Assembly (NCBI GenBank): GCA_901472505.1
Contig: LR590468.1
Span: forward strand, 1,364,001 to 1,428,000
DNA from: Proteus vulgaris
Lineage (GTDB): Bacteria > Pseudomonadota > Gammaproteobacteria > Enterobacterales > Enterobacteriaceae
Direction of reading: 5' to 3'
DNA: 64,000 nucleotides
Shown: positions 34,249 through 44,349 of the stretch, one piece after another
Layout of the letters: each line of letters opens with the position of its first letter
Position numbering within the stretch: the first letter of the stretch is position 1
Made by a program: the position numbers and the translations under genes
The notes under the pieces: generated by a model
What the model was told of the DNA's origin: nothing
Databases searched by the model: none
The model's input: the letters and a program-made list of their open reading frames with translations, nothing else

Positions 34249-34516
34249 GAGAGATAATGTACTCTATTTTATTGGTTAATAAAAGCCCTTTTGTAATTTT
34301 TTTTCACATGCAGACACGATTCAGCCATGTGTTTATGTATTCAAATCATAAATAAATGTAGTTTAATTACATAATTATGAGACTTTAATCACCCATGTGA
34401 ATATGATTAAAAATAGAACAAATCACACAAAAGGTGCGGTTTATCGTTGATGATTTTGTGATACGCTTACCGCGAGACCGTAGTACATATGTAATTAGCG
34501 ATAAAATGAGGTATCC

Positions 34517-35035
34517 ATGGCTGTATTAACGCTCCTGCGTTTTCCTGATGAGCGTCTGCGCAGAGTCGCAGTACCAGTGGAAAAAGTAGATGACGAAATA
34601 CGCACATTAATCGATGACATGATTGAAACCATGTACGCAGAACGAGGTATTGGCTTAGCGGCACCTCAGGTTAATGTATCTAAACGCATTGTTGTTATTG
34701 ATGTTTCTGACAATAGAGATCAACCGATTGCCCTAATCAATCCTGAAATTGTCAGCACCGGAGATGAAGTGATGGATATGATGGATGGATGTCTATCTAT
34801 TCCTGATTCTTTTGCCCCCACAGAGCGTTACCGCTTCTTAAAGGTAAAAGCATTAGATAAAAAGGGTAATGAAATTGAATTTGAAGCCTCTGATCTGTTT
34901 GCAGGCTGTATTCAACATGAACTAGATCATCTTGATGGCAAACTCTTTATTGACCATTTGTCTCCATTAAAACGTCAACGCATTGAGAAAAAACAAAAGA
35001 AATTAAGCAAACTAATCGATTCACAAGTTGCTTAA
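34517..35035 (+). CDS. Peptide deformylase (second-copy type)
   Basis: Peptide deformylases remove the formyl group from nascent N-termini using a metal bound by one Cys and two His. The 172-residue product has all three motifs: GIGLAAPQ (about residue 45), DGCLS (about 92, Asp in place of the usual Glu) and QHELDH (about 134). E. coli def sits with fmt; this gene stands alone between spf and polA, so I take it as an additional paralog. A terminator follows at 35081. Activity on ordinary substrates is likely but not certain because of the motif change. Confidence 0.9.
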   Translation: MAVLTLLRFPDERLRRVAVPVEKVDDEIRTLIDDMIETMYAERGIGLAAPQVNVSKRIVVIDVSDNRDQPIALINPEIVSTGDEVMDMMDGCLSIPDSFAPTERYRFLKVKALDKKGNEIEFEASDLFAGCIQHELDHLDGKLFIDHLSPLKRQRIEKKQKKLSKLIDSQVA

Positions 35036-35080
35036 TTATTCACTTATCTCTTTTTCATATTGTGATAAGTTTTGACATAA

Positions 35081-35115
35081 AAAAGCTCGGTAAAGCACTG
35101 AGCTTTTCTTTTTCC
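35081..35115 (+). terminator. Terminator after peptide deformylase gene
   Basis: AAAAGCTC ... GAGCTTTT followed by CTTTTT, about 45 bases after the stop codon. Confidence 0.85.
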
Positions 35116-35204
35116 TATCTTAATCCTAATAAATTCCCGCTGTTTTTCTCGCCATCTCTTATACAATAAATGTAAAACGTATTAGTACATCAATTGAGGT
35201 AAAA

Positions 35205-35663
35205 ATGGAAAACAGTCGATTTATGGATTTATGTGAACAACTCAAAACAGCCGGTGCAACTAACCCTAAATCATGGGCAAATAGTGAATTACAAGAAAAT
35301 ATTCCACAATTTGCACGTTTCCTTGTGTTAAAAGGACTCACCAAAATCTATCGTGACGTTGAAGGAAATATCAATGAAATGGATATTTACTCTGATGAAG
35401 CCACCGAAGTATATCAAAAGGTAGCATCTCAATTTGATGAGAAAGCGCTTAAAGAACTGCTCCATTTCTATGGTAAATCAATGATAAGCAAGGTGATTAA
35501 TATGCTTGATGAAGGCTATCTTTATGATGTTAATGACAACGTAGGTTGGTCTTTGATGGAGCTTAATGACAAAGGCACAACAACAGACAGGCTAATCCAA
35601 GGTTTGCACGAAGATTTTCTTGAATTTGAAGAGTCAGAGCTTGCTCCTGATACGAAAGCATAA
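35205..35663 (+). CDS. Conserved-looking hypothetical protein, 152 aa
   Basis: I do not recognise this protein. The 152-residue product is soluble, acidic and largely helical, with no signal peptide, membrane segment, Cys cluster or P-loop. The start is the ATG at 35205, 7 bases after GAGG. Codon usage looks like that of its neighbours, and it has its own terminator at 35667, so it is probably a real gene. It lies between the peptide deformylase paralog and polA, a position empty in E. coli. Confidence 0.8.
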   Translation: MENSRFMDLCEQLKTAGATNPKSWANSELQENIPQFARFLVLKGLTKIYRDVEGNINEMDIYSDEATEVYQKVASQFDEKALKELLHFYGKSMISKVINMLDEGYLYDVNDNVGWSLMELNDKGTTTDRLIQGLHEDFLEFEESELAPDTKA

Positions 35664-35666
35664 ACA

Positions 35667-35694
35667 AGACAGGGCATAATTTTGTGCCCTGTCT
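35667..35694. terminator. Bidirectional terminator between the hypothetical gene and polA
   Basis: AGACAGGGCA / TGCCCTGTCT forms a perfect 10-bp stem between the convergent genes. Confidence 0.88.
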
Positions 35695-35716
35695 ATTGAA
35701 ACATAGTATTTAAAAA

Positions 35717-38515
35717 TTAATGTGCTTCATCCCAGTTATTACCTACCCCTACTTCAACTTTTAGTGGAATAGCTAATTCCATACTACCTTCCATCAGTTG
35801 GTGGATCATGGCATTTGCTTTCTCTAAATAAGACTCTCGTACTTCAAACACCAATTCATCGTGTACTTGCATGATCATATGAACATCATCAGGACATTCA
35901 TTACAAATCCAGCTATCTACTGTAATCATCGCTTTTTTGATGATATCAGCAGCGGTACCTTGCATTGGCGCATTGATCGCCTCACGCTCTGAAGCTTTAC
36001 GGCGGATAGCATTCTTTGAATTGATTTCTGGCAAGTAGAGACGGCGCCCATCTAACGTTTCAACATAACCTTGCTCAGAGGCTTGTTTACGTGTGCGCTC
36101 CATATAATCTAATACACCTGGATAACGCTCAAAATAGAGATCCATATAACGTTGCGCTTCCCTTCTTTCAACACCAATTTGTTGAGACAAGCCGAACGCA
36201 CTCATACCGTAAATTAATCCAAAGTTGATTGCTTTCGCGCTACGACGTTGTTCCGAGGTCACCTCATCTAAAGGAATACCAAAAACTTCAGACGCCGTTG
36301 CACGGTGGATATCTTTACCTTGAGCAAAAGCATCTAACAAACCTTTATCTTGCGATAAATGCGCCATGATCCGCAATTCAATCTGTGAATAGTCGGCTGC
36401 AACAATTTTAAATCCTTCTCGCGCAATAAATGCTTGGCGAATACGGCGTCCTTCTTCATTTCTTACTGGAATATTTTGAAGATTAGGATCACGTGATGAT
36501 AAACGACCGGTTGCTGTTACAGCTTGATGATAAGAAGTGTGTACACGCTTCGTTTTACTATTCACCATCAATGGCAATTTATCAGTATACGTAGATTTGA
36601 GTTTCGCAAGCCCGCGATGTTCTAAAATCAAGCGCGGTAATTCATGACTATGCGCCAACTCTTCTAATACTTCTTCATTAGTTGATGGTGCCCCTTTCGG
36701 GGTTTTCTTGATAACAGGTAATTGCAGTTTATCAAACAGGATTTCTTGTAATTGTTTAGGTGAAGAAAGATTAAATTCTTGCCCAGCTAATGCAAACGTC
36801 TCCTTTTCAATTTCCGCTAGACGTTGCGTGATTTCTTGAGATTGAGTGGCTAAAACTTGAGCATCAATTAATACCCCTTTGCGTTCCATTCTAGAAAGAA
36901 CAGGCACTAATGGTATCTCAATATCACAGTAAACATGTTTAAGAGGCTCAATGGCTTCTATTTGAGGATATAGCGCTTGATGGAGTAATAAAGTGATATC
37001 GGCATCTTCCGCCGCATATAACGTCGCTTGTTCCACCTCAATTTGGTTGAAAGTCAGCTGGCCTTTACCTTTACCCGCGATCTCTTCGAATGTTGTGGTT
37101 TTATGGTTTAAATGCTTGTCTGCTAGCGTATCCATATCATGTCGATTACTGACACTATTTAATACGTAAGATTCCAACATCGTATCAAAATGAATACCAT
37201 TTAATTCAACGCCTTCATTTTCCATAATACCGCGGTCAAACTTCAGATTCTGTCCAATTTTCAAGATATTTTTATCTTCTAAAATGGGTTTTAATACCGC
37301 GAGAACATCATCCACAGGAAGTTGGTCTGGTGCATCTAAATACTCATGACGTAGTGGGATATAAGCTGCTTTACCGGGTTCAATCGCAAACGACATCCCA
37401 ATTAAACGCGCATCAATATTATTTAAGCTGTCAGTTTCTGTATCGAATGCAAATACAGGGGCTTTTTTAAGAAGCTCAACCCAACGCGCTAAGCTTTCAG
37501 GAGTTACAATTGCTTCATAATTCTCTTGTGTGATGACAGGAAAATTTGCTGATGCAGGGACTTCTTTAGATTGAGTCGCTTCTGAGGTATAAGGCACAGC
37601 CACTTTTTGTGTACTGCGTTGTGCTAACCAGCCACCATTTTGGAGATCACTTATCCAACGTTTAAATTCGTAACGTGTAAACATCTCTAATAATTGATCT
37701 AGATTTGGCTCATTAACGACTAAATCATCAAACGTTTTATCAAGTTCAACATCCGTCTTAATGGTTGCCAATTTATAAGAAAGCTTTGCCACTTTCTCAT
37801 GCTCAGCCATTTTAGCACCAAGAGTTTTAGCTCCACGAAAACTCAATGTTGCGATATTATCAAGCTGTTGATAAATTTCGTCTAAACTACCCAAACCTTG
37901 TAAAAGGCCCAATGCCGTTTTCTCACCCACACCGGGTACACCAGGGATGTTATCTGATGAATCACCCATTAATGCGAGAAAATCAATAATCAGTTCAGGA
38001 GGCACACCATATTTTTCTTTCACTTCATCGGGGCCTAAAATAACGTTAGTCATGGTGTTAATCAGCGTGATCTTTGGTGTCACTAACTGCGCCATATCTT
38101 TATCACCAGTGCTTATTAGGACATCACGCCCATCAGCGGCTGCTTTTAATGCCAGTGTTCCAATAACGTCATCCGCTTCCACACCTGAAATAGATAATAA
38201 AGGTAAACCCATTGCTTGCACCATTTCATGTAAAGGCGCTATTTGTTCACGTAAATCATCCGGCATTGGTGGACGATTAGATTTATATTCCTCATACAAC
38301 TCATCACGGAATGTTTTACCTTTAGCGTCAAACACAACCGCAACATGGCTTGGTTTATACTGTATAATCAGGCTACGTAACATGTTCAACACACCATACA
38401 TCGCACCGGTTGGCTCACCTTGGCTATTGGTTAGCGGTGGAAATGCATGATAGGCGCGGTAAAGATATGAGGAGCCATCTACAAGGATAAAGGGGTTTTC
38501 TGCTATCTGGACCAT
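35717..38515 (-). CDS. polA: DNA polymerase I
   Basis: Pol I fills gaps in repair and removes RNA primers. The chosen start ([16 protein letters not shown]) gives 932 residues, close to E. coli; an in-frame ATG 54 bases upstream adds an unlike tail. The 5' nuclease domain (1-320) is followed by the 3'-5' exonuclease with its DTETD motif intact and by the polymerase with DYSQIELR (motif A), [14 protein letters not shown] (motif B) and [10 protein letters not shown] (motif C). It looks fully functional. Confidence 0.97.
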   Translation of the reverse strand: MVQIAENPFILVDGSSYLYRAYHAFPPLTNSQGEPTGAMYGVLNMLRSLIIQYKPSHVAVVFDAKGKTFRDELYEEYKSNRPPMPDDLREQIAPLHEMVQAMGLPLLSISGVEADDVIGTLALKAAADGRDVLISTGDKDMAQLVTPKITLINTMTNVILGPDEVKEKYGVPPELIIDFLALMGDSSDNIPGVPGVGEKTALGLLQGLGSLDEIYQQLDNIATLSFRGAKTLGAKMAEHEKVAKLSYKLATIKTDVELDKTFDDLVVNEPNLDQLLEMFTRYEFKRWISDLQNGGWLAQRSTQKVAVPYTSEATQSKEVPASANFPVITQENYEAIVTPESLARWVELLKKAPVFAFDTETDSLNNIDARLIGMSFAIEPGKAAYIPLRHEYLDAPDQLPVDDVLAVLKPILEDKNILKIGQNLKFDRGIMENEGVELNGIHFDTMLESYVLNSVSNRHDMDTLADKHLNHKTTTFEEIAGKGKGQLTFNQIEVEQATLYAAEDADITLLLHQALYPQIEAIEPLKHVYCDIEIPLVPVLSRMERKGVLIDAQVLATQSQEITQRLAEIEKETFALAGQEFNLSSPKQLQEILFDKLQLPVIKKTPKGAPSTNEEVLEELAHSHELPRLILEHRGLAKLKSTYTDKLPLMVNSKTKRVHTSYHQAVTATGRLSSRDPNLQNIPVRNEEGRRIRQAFIAREGFKIVAADYSQIELRIMAHLSQDKGLLDAFAQGKDIHRATASEVFGIPLDEVTSEQRRSAKAINFGLIYGMSAFGLSQQIGVERREAQRYMDLYFERYPGVLDYMERTRKQASEQGYVETLDGRRLYLPEINSKNAIRRKASEREAINAPMQGTAADIIKKAMITVDSWICNECPDDVHMIMQVHDELVFEVRESYLEKANAMIHQLMEGSMELAIPLKVEVGVGNNWDEAH

Positions 38516-39063
38516 AATCTGTTCATCATTGTTCTGAGGTTCGTTGATATGACTAGAATGCCACATCACAGCCCAATAGACGAATATTACCTGTTCTTAA
38601 ATGTGGAAATTTGGTTTAAAGACTCCATTATTTATTACTAACCGAACTTAGTAGAAAAGAAAAAGCATTAATGATTACGTTAATATGAGTTAACGTACTT
38701 TTTAATCAGACAGGACATCTGTTAATCTAATCCTCATTAAAAATAAAAGCTAAAAATCAAATTTATGAGTTTGTTTAAAAATGGTTTAGGATAGTGTCAT
38801 TAATTCATCATAAATATTAATATTCATATTAGTGTCACCTTTTTTTTATTAAAATTTCAACTATTCAGCAAACACCATAATAACCTGTGGATAACTCTGT
38901 GAGTAGTTTTTTTATTCTCTCTATATTAATAAGTTACCTTTCTTTTCAATTTATTAACATAATTAAAAAATCAATCACTTAGCGAATTTGTTAAGATATT
39001 ATAATTTAATAAATACTTTTTTTATTAATGTGGATAGTTATATTATGACAAATTTATGAAAGC
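38516..39063. other. polA-dsbA intergenic region
   Basis: About 550 very AT-rich bases hold the polA promoter region. The yihF and yihG genes found between dsbA and polA in E. coli are absent. I see no ORF, RNA or repeat that I can support. Confidence 0.5.
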
Positions 39064-39094
39064 AAAAAAAATAGCACTCCTATTTAGTGAGTGC
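39064..39094 (-). terminator. Terminator after dsbA
   Basis: On the minus strand GCACTC ... GAGTGC is followed by a run of eight T, about 65 bases after the dsbA stop. Confidence 0.82.
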
Positions 39095-39156
39095 CATTTT
39101 TCATATAAAAACTATATACTTTTACTTAATCCAGACAAGAAAGAATTTAGTCTATA

Positions 39157-39780
39157 TTATTTTTTCAGCAATAATTGATTCACAATATCTGAATATGTTT
39201 TCGCATATTCTTCTGGTGATTTAGCGCTGATACCATCATTCTTCATCTTGTATTTACCACCAATGATCATAGCTGGTACACCATTAATTTGGAAATCAGC
39301 AACAGCATTTTGTTGTTGGCTCACTAAAGAATTCACAACAAAGCTATTCATTGCCGCGTCATAGTCTTCACCTTTAACGCCTGCATTAATAAAAGTATTA
39401 CGGATATCATCAACAGAACGAATAGACTGAGTTTCTTGAATGCCTTTAAACAGAGCAGGAGAAACTTGATCTTCAACGCCTAATGCCATGGCTACAGCCC
39501 AAGAACGTGTTAAGTCTTTACCTAAAGGCCCTAAAAAGTCAACATGATAGCGGACAATATTGGTATTTTCTGGCGCATTCTTTTCAACAGTACTATTGAC
39601 TTTATAGACTTCAGAGAACTGGTAACAATGTGGGCAATAAAAAGAGAAAAACTCCACAACGTCAGGCGCTGCAGTGACAGGTTTGGAAAGATTAGTATAT
39701 TGTTTTCCTTCAGAAATATCTGCAGCAGACACGCTGAATGCTAACACCATGCTTGCTAACGCCAACCAAATCTTTTTCAT
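39157..39780 (-). CDS. dsbA: Thiol:disulfide interchange protein DsbA
   Basis: DsbA is the periplasmic oxidant that introduces disulfides into exported proteins and is re-oxidised by DsbB. The 207-residue product has a signal peptide (cut likely after AFSVSA), the active site CPHC in FYCPHCYQF (about residue 49) and the cis-proline region GVPAMIIGGKY. It follows srkA by 20 bases, the yihD-srkA-dsbA arrangement of E. coli. Confidence 0.95.
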   Translation of the reverse strand: MKKIWLALASMVLAFSVSAADISEGKQYTNLSKPVTAAPDVVEFFSFYCPHCYQFSEVYKVNSTVEKNAPENTNIVRYHVDFLGPLGKDLTRSWAVAMALGVEDQVSPALFKGIQETQSIRSVDDIRNTFINAGVKGEDYDAAMNSFVVNSLVSQQQNAVADFQINGVPAMIIGGKYKMKNDGISAKSPEEYAKTYSDIVNQLLLKK

Positions 39781-39800
39781 TTTTCATCGTCTCCTAAGAA

Positions 39801-40796
39801 TTAATACATTGGACTAAGTTGTAAAGGAGGCTCATTTAATTGCTCCACTTGTCCCTTGAATAAGGCTAATTGTTTAAACCAAAAATCTTGTTCTTGAAAC
39901 CAAATAAAAGCTCTTGGAAAAGCAGGATCATTCCAGCGTTTTAATACCCACGCGAGATAATGTACCATTCTCATCGCTCTTAGCGGTTCAATTAATGACA
40001 ATTCTCGTAAATCAAAATCTTGATATTCATAATAAGACTCAAGGATTGTATCTAATTGTATAATTTGCTCTTGCTTTGAACCATTTAATAACATCCAGAA
40101 GTCTTGTATTGCTACCCCCATTCGGGAATCATCAAAATCAACCATCACAACTTCATCACGCCACAATATATTACCGGGATGGCAATCTCCATGCAGTCGT
40201 AATATTTGCCATGCAGAATCTTCTATTCGAGGATTCACTTCATGAATAAGTTTATCAATTACCTTAATAAACTGAGGTTTGAGGCTATTCGGAATTAATT
40301 CACTATTTTCAAACTCTAATTTTGGGGCTATTAGATATTCTTTAATAGAAAGAGTGGGACGATACTGATAACTCTTTTTTCTGCCTATTTGATGAATGCG
40401 CCCTAATGTGCGTCCGACTTCTTCTAGTTGAAATAAGTTATCCGTTTCATATGCCCTTCCACCAATACTAGGAAATAGTGCAAAATAAAAACCATCATCA
40501 GAAAGATGAACTGTCTCATTATGAATGATTAAAGGAGCGGCAACGGATACTTGAGCCTCCTTTAATGCTAAAACAAATTCATGTTCTTCTTTTATTTGTT
40601 CATATGACCAACGCTTAGGGCGATAGAACTTCACCACATAACGCTGTCTATGTTCATCTATAAATTGAAAAACACGATTTTCATAACTATTTAATTCCGT
40701 TAACCCTGATTCAGGATAAAAACCGATTTTAACTAGTGCATCCCAAATGTTATCAGGTGAAAGTCCCTGAAAATTAAATGAGGCAGACATTTCCAT
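39801..40796 (-). CDS. srkA: Stress response serine/threonine kinase SrkA (YihE/RdoA)
   Basis: SrkA is a cytoplasmic kinase with the aminoglycoside phosphotransferase fold that counters stress-induced cell death in E. coli. The 331-residue product has the catalytic LHGDCHPGNILW (about residue 203) and the metal-binding VMVDFDDSRMG. An alternative start two codons in is possible (MSASF). It is between yihD and dsbA, 14 bases after yihD. Confidence 0.94.
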   Translation of the reverse strand: MEMSASFNFQGLSPDNIWDALVKIGFYPESGLTELNSYENRVFQFIDEHRQRYVVKFYRPKRWSYEQIKEEHEFVLALKEAQVSVAAPLIIHNETVHLSDDGFYFALFPSIGGRAYETDNLFQLEEVGRTLGRIHQIGRKKSYQYRPTLSIKEYLIAPKLEFENSELIPNSLKPQFIKVIDKLIHEVNPRIEDSAWQILRLHGDCHPGNILWRDEVVMVDFDDSRMGVAIQDFWMLLNGSKQEQIIQLDTILESYYEYQDFDLRELSLIEPLRAMRMVHYLAWVLKRWNDPAFPRAFIWFQEQDFWFKQLALFKGQVEQLNEPPLQLSPMY

Positions 40797-40810
40797 TTTC
40801 TATCCTGAAT

Positions 40811-41080
40811 TTAATCTTTAATCACACCGCGGGCACGTAAAATAGCGGTTTTAAAATCTTCTTCGTAATCTTTTTTTAGTCCTGGGATAACATCTGTCGG
40901 TGCTGAGCCACGCATTTTCAGATGGTAAATCAAAATATCATCAGTCAGATCAGATAATTGACCTTTAAAACCCGCTTCATCAGCCAGTTTCTGCAATAAT
41001 TGAATTAAGTTTAAATCAGAATTCTCTTCCCAAACTGGGTGCAGTAATTCCATAACTTCATTAAGACGGTGACATTTCAT
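40811..41080 (-). CDS. yihD: YihD family protein
   Basis: YihD is an 89-residue conserved protein of unknown role. The start at 41080 ([17 protein letters not shown]) reproduces the E. coli length; a longer frame upstream adds a hydrophobic stretch absent from the family. The C-terminus [15 protein letters not shown] is conserved. It heads yihD-srkA-dsbA and is divergent from mobA. Confidence 0.93.
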   Translation of the reverse strand: MKCHRLNEVMELLHPVWEENSDLNLIQLLQKLADEAGFKGQLSDLTDDILIYHLKMRGSAPTDVIPGLKKDYEEDFKTAILRARGVIKD

Positions 41081-41294
41081 ACAAAAAATCCTTATTATTA
41101 ATGACAACAACAAAGTACCAATTATTATCTGATAGAAAAAGGAAACCTCTGTCAATATGCGTAAAGATTACGCTTTTTTGATAAAAATTGCTGTTGCTTT
41201 ACATGAAATCTCACTGAGTCGAGACTTTTTATTAGTATATCGTCTTTCCCTGATAAAAATCGTTCGTAAATTTTAGCCAATTTATTCACAAATA

Positions 41295-41885
41295 TTGAAT
41301 ATGAAAAAGAAGAATATTACAGGTGGCATACTCGCTGGAGGCCAAGCAACTCGAATGGGTGGCGCAGATAAAGGGCTACAAATTCTACATGGACAACCGT
41401 TATACCTCCATATTGCCCAAAAACTAGCACCTCAAGTCAATAGTCTATTGATTAGTGCGAATCGAAATTTAGAACAATATCGCCAGAGCCCATATCCTGT
41501 TATTACTGATGAAATAGAGGGATTTTCGGGTCCTTTGGCTGGTATGCTGACACTATTAAAACAAGCATCAACGCCTTGGGTTGCCTTTGTACCTTGTGAT
41601 GTGCCTTATTTTCCACTCAATTTGGTAGAGACTCTCTATGAACAAAAAGGAGCGTCTTTAGCTGTTTATGTTGATGATGGCGAAAGAGAACATCCTACAT
41701 TAGCGCTATTGCATCGTAGCATTATACCTATGCTAGAAGCCTATTTAGCACAAGGTGATCGAAAATTAATGCTGTTTATGAAGCAGATAAATGCACACCC
41801 CGTTTTATTTGCTGATCAAGCCAGTGCTTTTATTAACTTAAATACCCTTGACGATATTGAAAAAGCCAACAAATTACAAAAATAG
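41295..41885 (+). CDS. mobA: Molybdenum cofactor guanylyltransferase MobA
   Basis: MobA joins GMP to Mo-molybdopterin to give the bis-MGD cofactor of DMSO reductase-family enzymes. The 196-residue product has the nucleotide-binding GGILAGGQATRMGGADKGL at the start and VPCDVPYFP in the middle. mobB follows after 11 bases. Confidence 0.94.
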   Translation: MNMKKKNITGGILAGGQATRMGGADKGLQILHGQPLYLHIAQKLAPQVNSLLISANRNLEQYRQSPYPVITDEIEGFSGPLAGMLTLLKQASTPWVAFVPCDVPYFPLNLVETLYEQKGASLAVYVDDGEREHPTLALLHRSIIPMLEAYLAQGDRKLMLFMKQINAHPVLFADQASAFINLNTLDDIEKANKLQK

Positions 41886-41896
41886 GAGTTAATAAT

Positions 41897-42415
41897 ATGG
41901 CACAGATTGATCTCCCTCTTTTAGGGATCACCGCATGGAGCGGAACCGGAAAAACAACGTTACTAAAACAACTGATCCCACAACTACGCAAAAGAGGGAT
42001 CCGTGTGGGGATGATCAAACACACCCACCATAATATGGATGTAGATAAACCTGGCAAAGACAGCTATGAGCTTAGAAAAGCTGGAGCTGACCAAACATTA
42101 GTGGCAAGCCAACAACGCTGGGCCTTAATGACCGAAACACCTGAACAATCAGAATTAGATTTGTATTACCTTGCTTCTCGCTTTGATACTCGGCAATTAG
42201 ATTTGATCTTAGTCGAAGGCTTTAAAGGAGAAACTATTCCTAAAATTGCACTTTATCGCCATATCAATGAACGTAACTTTAATGATTTACTTGATGAGCA
42301 CGTTATTGCCGTTGCCAGTGATTGTGATTTAAGCGTAGATTTTCCATTACTAGATATCAACGCACCCGAGGCAATCGCAGAATTTATTGTAGATTGGCTG
42401 AAGAGAACGAAATAA
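41897..42415 (+). CDS. mobB: Molybdopterin-guanine dinucleotide biosynthesis protein MobB
   Basis: MobB is a GTP-binding accessory protein that interacts with MobA. The 172-residue product has the P-loop WSGTGKTTLLKQLIP and the TH(H)NMDVDKPGKDSYELRKAGA region of the family. It follows mobA closely, as in E. coli. Confidence 0.94.
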   Translation: MAQIDLPLLGITAWSGTGKTTLLKQLIPQLRKRGIRVGMIKHTHHNMDVDKPGKDSYELRKAGADQTLVASQQRWALMTETPEQSELDLYYLASRFDTRQLDLILVEGFKGETIPKIALYRHINERNFNDLLDEHVIAVASDCDLSVDFPLLDINAPEAIAEFIVDWLKRTK

Positions 42416-42429
42416 AATCACAAATAATA

Positions 42430-42450
42430 AAGCGCCCTATAAAGGCGCTT
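42430..42450. terminator. Bidirectional terminator after mobB
   Basis: AAGCGCC ... GGCGCTT between mobB and the convergent glucosidase gene, with a T-rich tail on the plus strand. Confidence 0.8.
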
Positions 42451-42473
42451 CATTTTCAATAAAATAGAGGAAA

Positions 42474-44133
42474 TTAAGCAAAAATAATCGCCTGATAAGG
42501 TTGAAGAATAAGGTTTCCTTTTGCATCTTCGACAATTGGGCTATTATGCAGGTAAGTCTGTTTTACTTTAAGTGTTAACGTTTTTTTCTCACCACTAAAA
42601 TTACAGTAAATATTGACTGAATTACCTTCATAAGTACGCTTAAAAGCAATCACATTTTCTGGTGAATCTAATGGAAAAAACCCACCATAAATTAAAATGT
42701 CACTAATATCGGAATGTCGTCTTAAAGCAATTAATTGCTGGTAATAAGCAAAAAGAGAGTGCTTATCTTCCATCTGTTGCTTTGCATTAATCTGCGTATA
42801 ATTAGGATTAACTTTTAACCATGGTTTGCCAGTACTAAAACCGCCATTGATTTTGCCATTCCATTGAAAAGGCGTTCTTGAATTATCACGGCTACGTTCA
42901 TTAAAATATTCAATCATTTGCTTATCGCTATAACCTAATTTCTTGCCCCACTCATGTAATTTAAACACATGTAAATCGTCATGCTCTTCCAATGTCATCG
43001 GGCAATTTGTCATGCCAATTTCTTGCCCTTGATAAATAAAAGGTGTGCCTCTTTGCGTTAATAAAAATGTTGCTAACATTTTTGGCACTAATAGGATTAA
43101 TCGCACCTTTAGGGAGAAATTTATTTAATGAACGAGGTTGATCGTGATTTTCTAAATAAGGTGCTCCCCAACCCACTCGCTGAGTATCTAATTGGCTTTT
43201 AATAAAGACCGGTTTTAATCTTTCACCTGTAATTGGGTTAATTGTAAATGGCTTTTCATTGCGAATATCTAAATCCGCAATACTAAAATCAAATACCATA
43301 GAAAAATAACCATTCTCTCCCACATAAGCACGTAAATCTTTTTCTGGCACATCGATTTCAGCTACAGTCATGCTATTTGCAGGTCTAAAAGTATTTTCTG
43401 TTAACTCAGTTAAAAACTTATCAATGCCGGGTTGATTTAAAACCCAAGGTACTAAAGACGCTGAACCATCGTCTTTATCGGGTTCAAATTGATATTCAGA
43501 TAATGCTTCAGGGGATTTTTTTAAATTGCCAATGGCATCAATACGAAATCCAGCAACCCCTTTTTTGATCCAGACATTTATCATATCGATAATATCTTTA
43601 CGTAATTGTGGATTTTCCCAATTTAAATCTGGCTGCTCTGGACCAAACGAATTAAAGTACCATCGATCCGTATTGCCTACACGACTCCACACAGAGCAAT
43701 CAAAATAAGTACGTAAATTATTAGGTGGCGTCGGTTTATCCCACTGTTTAAAAATATAATAACCCGCATAGGGACTATTAGGATCGTCGAGTGCCGCTTT
43801 AAACCAAGGATGTTCATCGGAAGAGTGATTTAATACTAAATCTAATAAAATTTTAATATCTCGTTTTTTAGCTTCACTGATTAGTTTATCTAACGCCTTA
43901 TTGTCACCAAAAATAGGATCAACAACAGAATAATCAGCAATATCATAACCATTGTCTTTCATCGGCGATTTAAAGATAGGACATAACCAAATAACATTTG
44001 TACCTAGCGATTGAATATAATCTAATTTTTCCGTGATCCCCGCTAAATCTCCAATACCATCACCATGACTATCGTAATAACTTTTGGGATAAATTTGATA
44101 GACCACCGCTTCTTTCCACCAAGTATTAGACAT
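42474..44133 (-). pseudogene. GH13 alpha-glucosidase (oligo-1,6-glucosidase / trehalose-6-phosphate hydrolase type), frameshifted
   Basis: The protein opens MSNTWWKEAVVYQIYPKSYYD and has the GH13 catalytic set: GFRIDAI (nucleophile Asp), VAEIDV (acid/base Glu) and LENHDQPR (third Asp). At 43079-43083 a run of five A on the minus strand shifts the frame and it stops early; with four A it reads ISAKMLATFLLTQRGTPFIY and goes on to the stop at 42474, about 550 residues in all. It is thus a broken or misread gene. The divergent LacI-type gene probably controls it. No PTS permease or transporter is adjacent. Substrate class (trehalose-6-P, isomaltose or maltose-type) is not resolved. Confidence 0.88.
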
Positions 44134-44349
44134 TTTCACCTCACCGAGACGATCAATAAACATGGAACTGTTCCATGTTTCATATAAGATACTATAGGCA
44201 CTAAAATAGTGGATAAGGTAATTAACATACTAAAATGTGAAATAGCTCATACTAAAAAAACACAATTACCTCATTAAAGAGGGGTTTGTCTTAATCAGAT
44301 TAAGATATATTAGTTAATCAACTAATTGAAAGGAGCAACAGCATATTCA

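Noticed and set aside
34282..34304. CRP site upstream of Spot 42 (TGTAA ... TCACA)
   Set aside because: The half sites are separated by seven bases, not six, so the match to TGTGA-N6-TCACA is poor, although CRP control is expected from E. coli.
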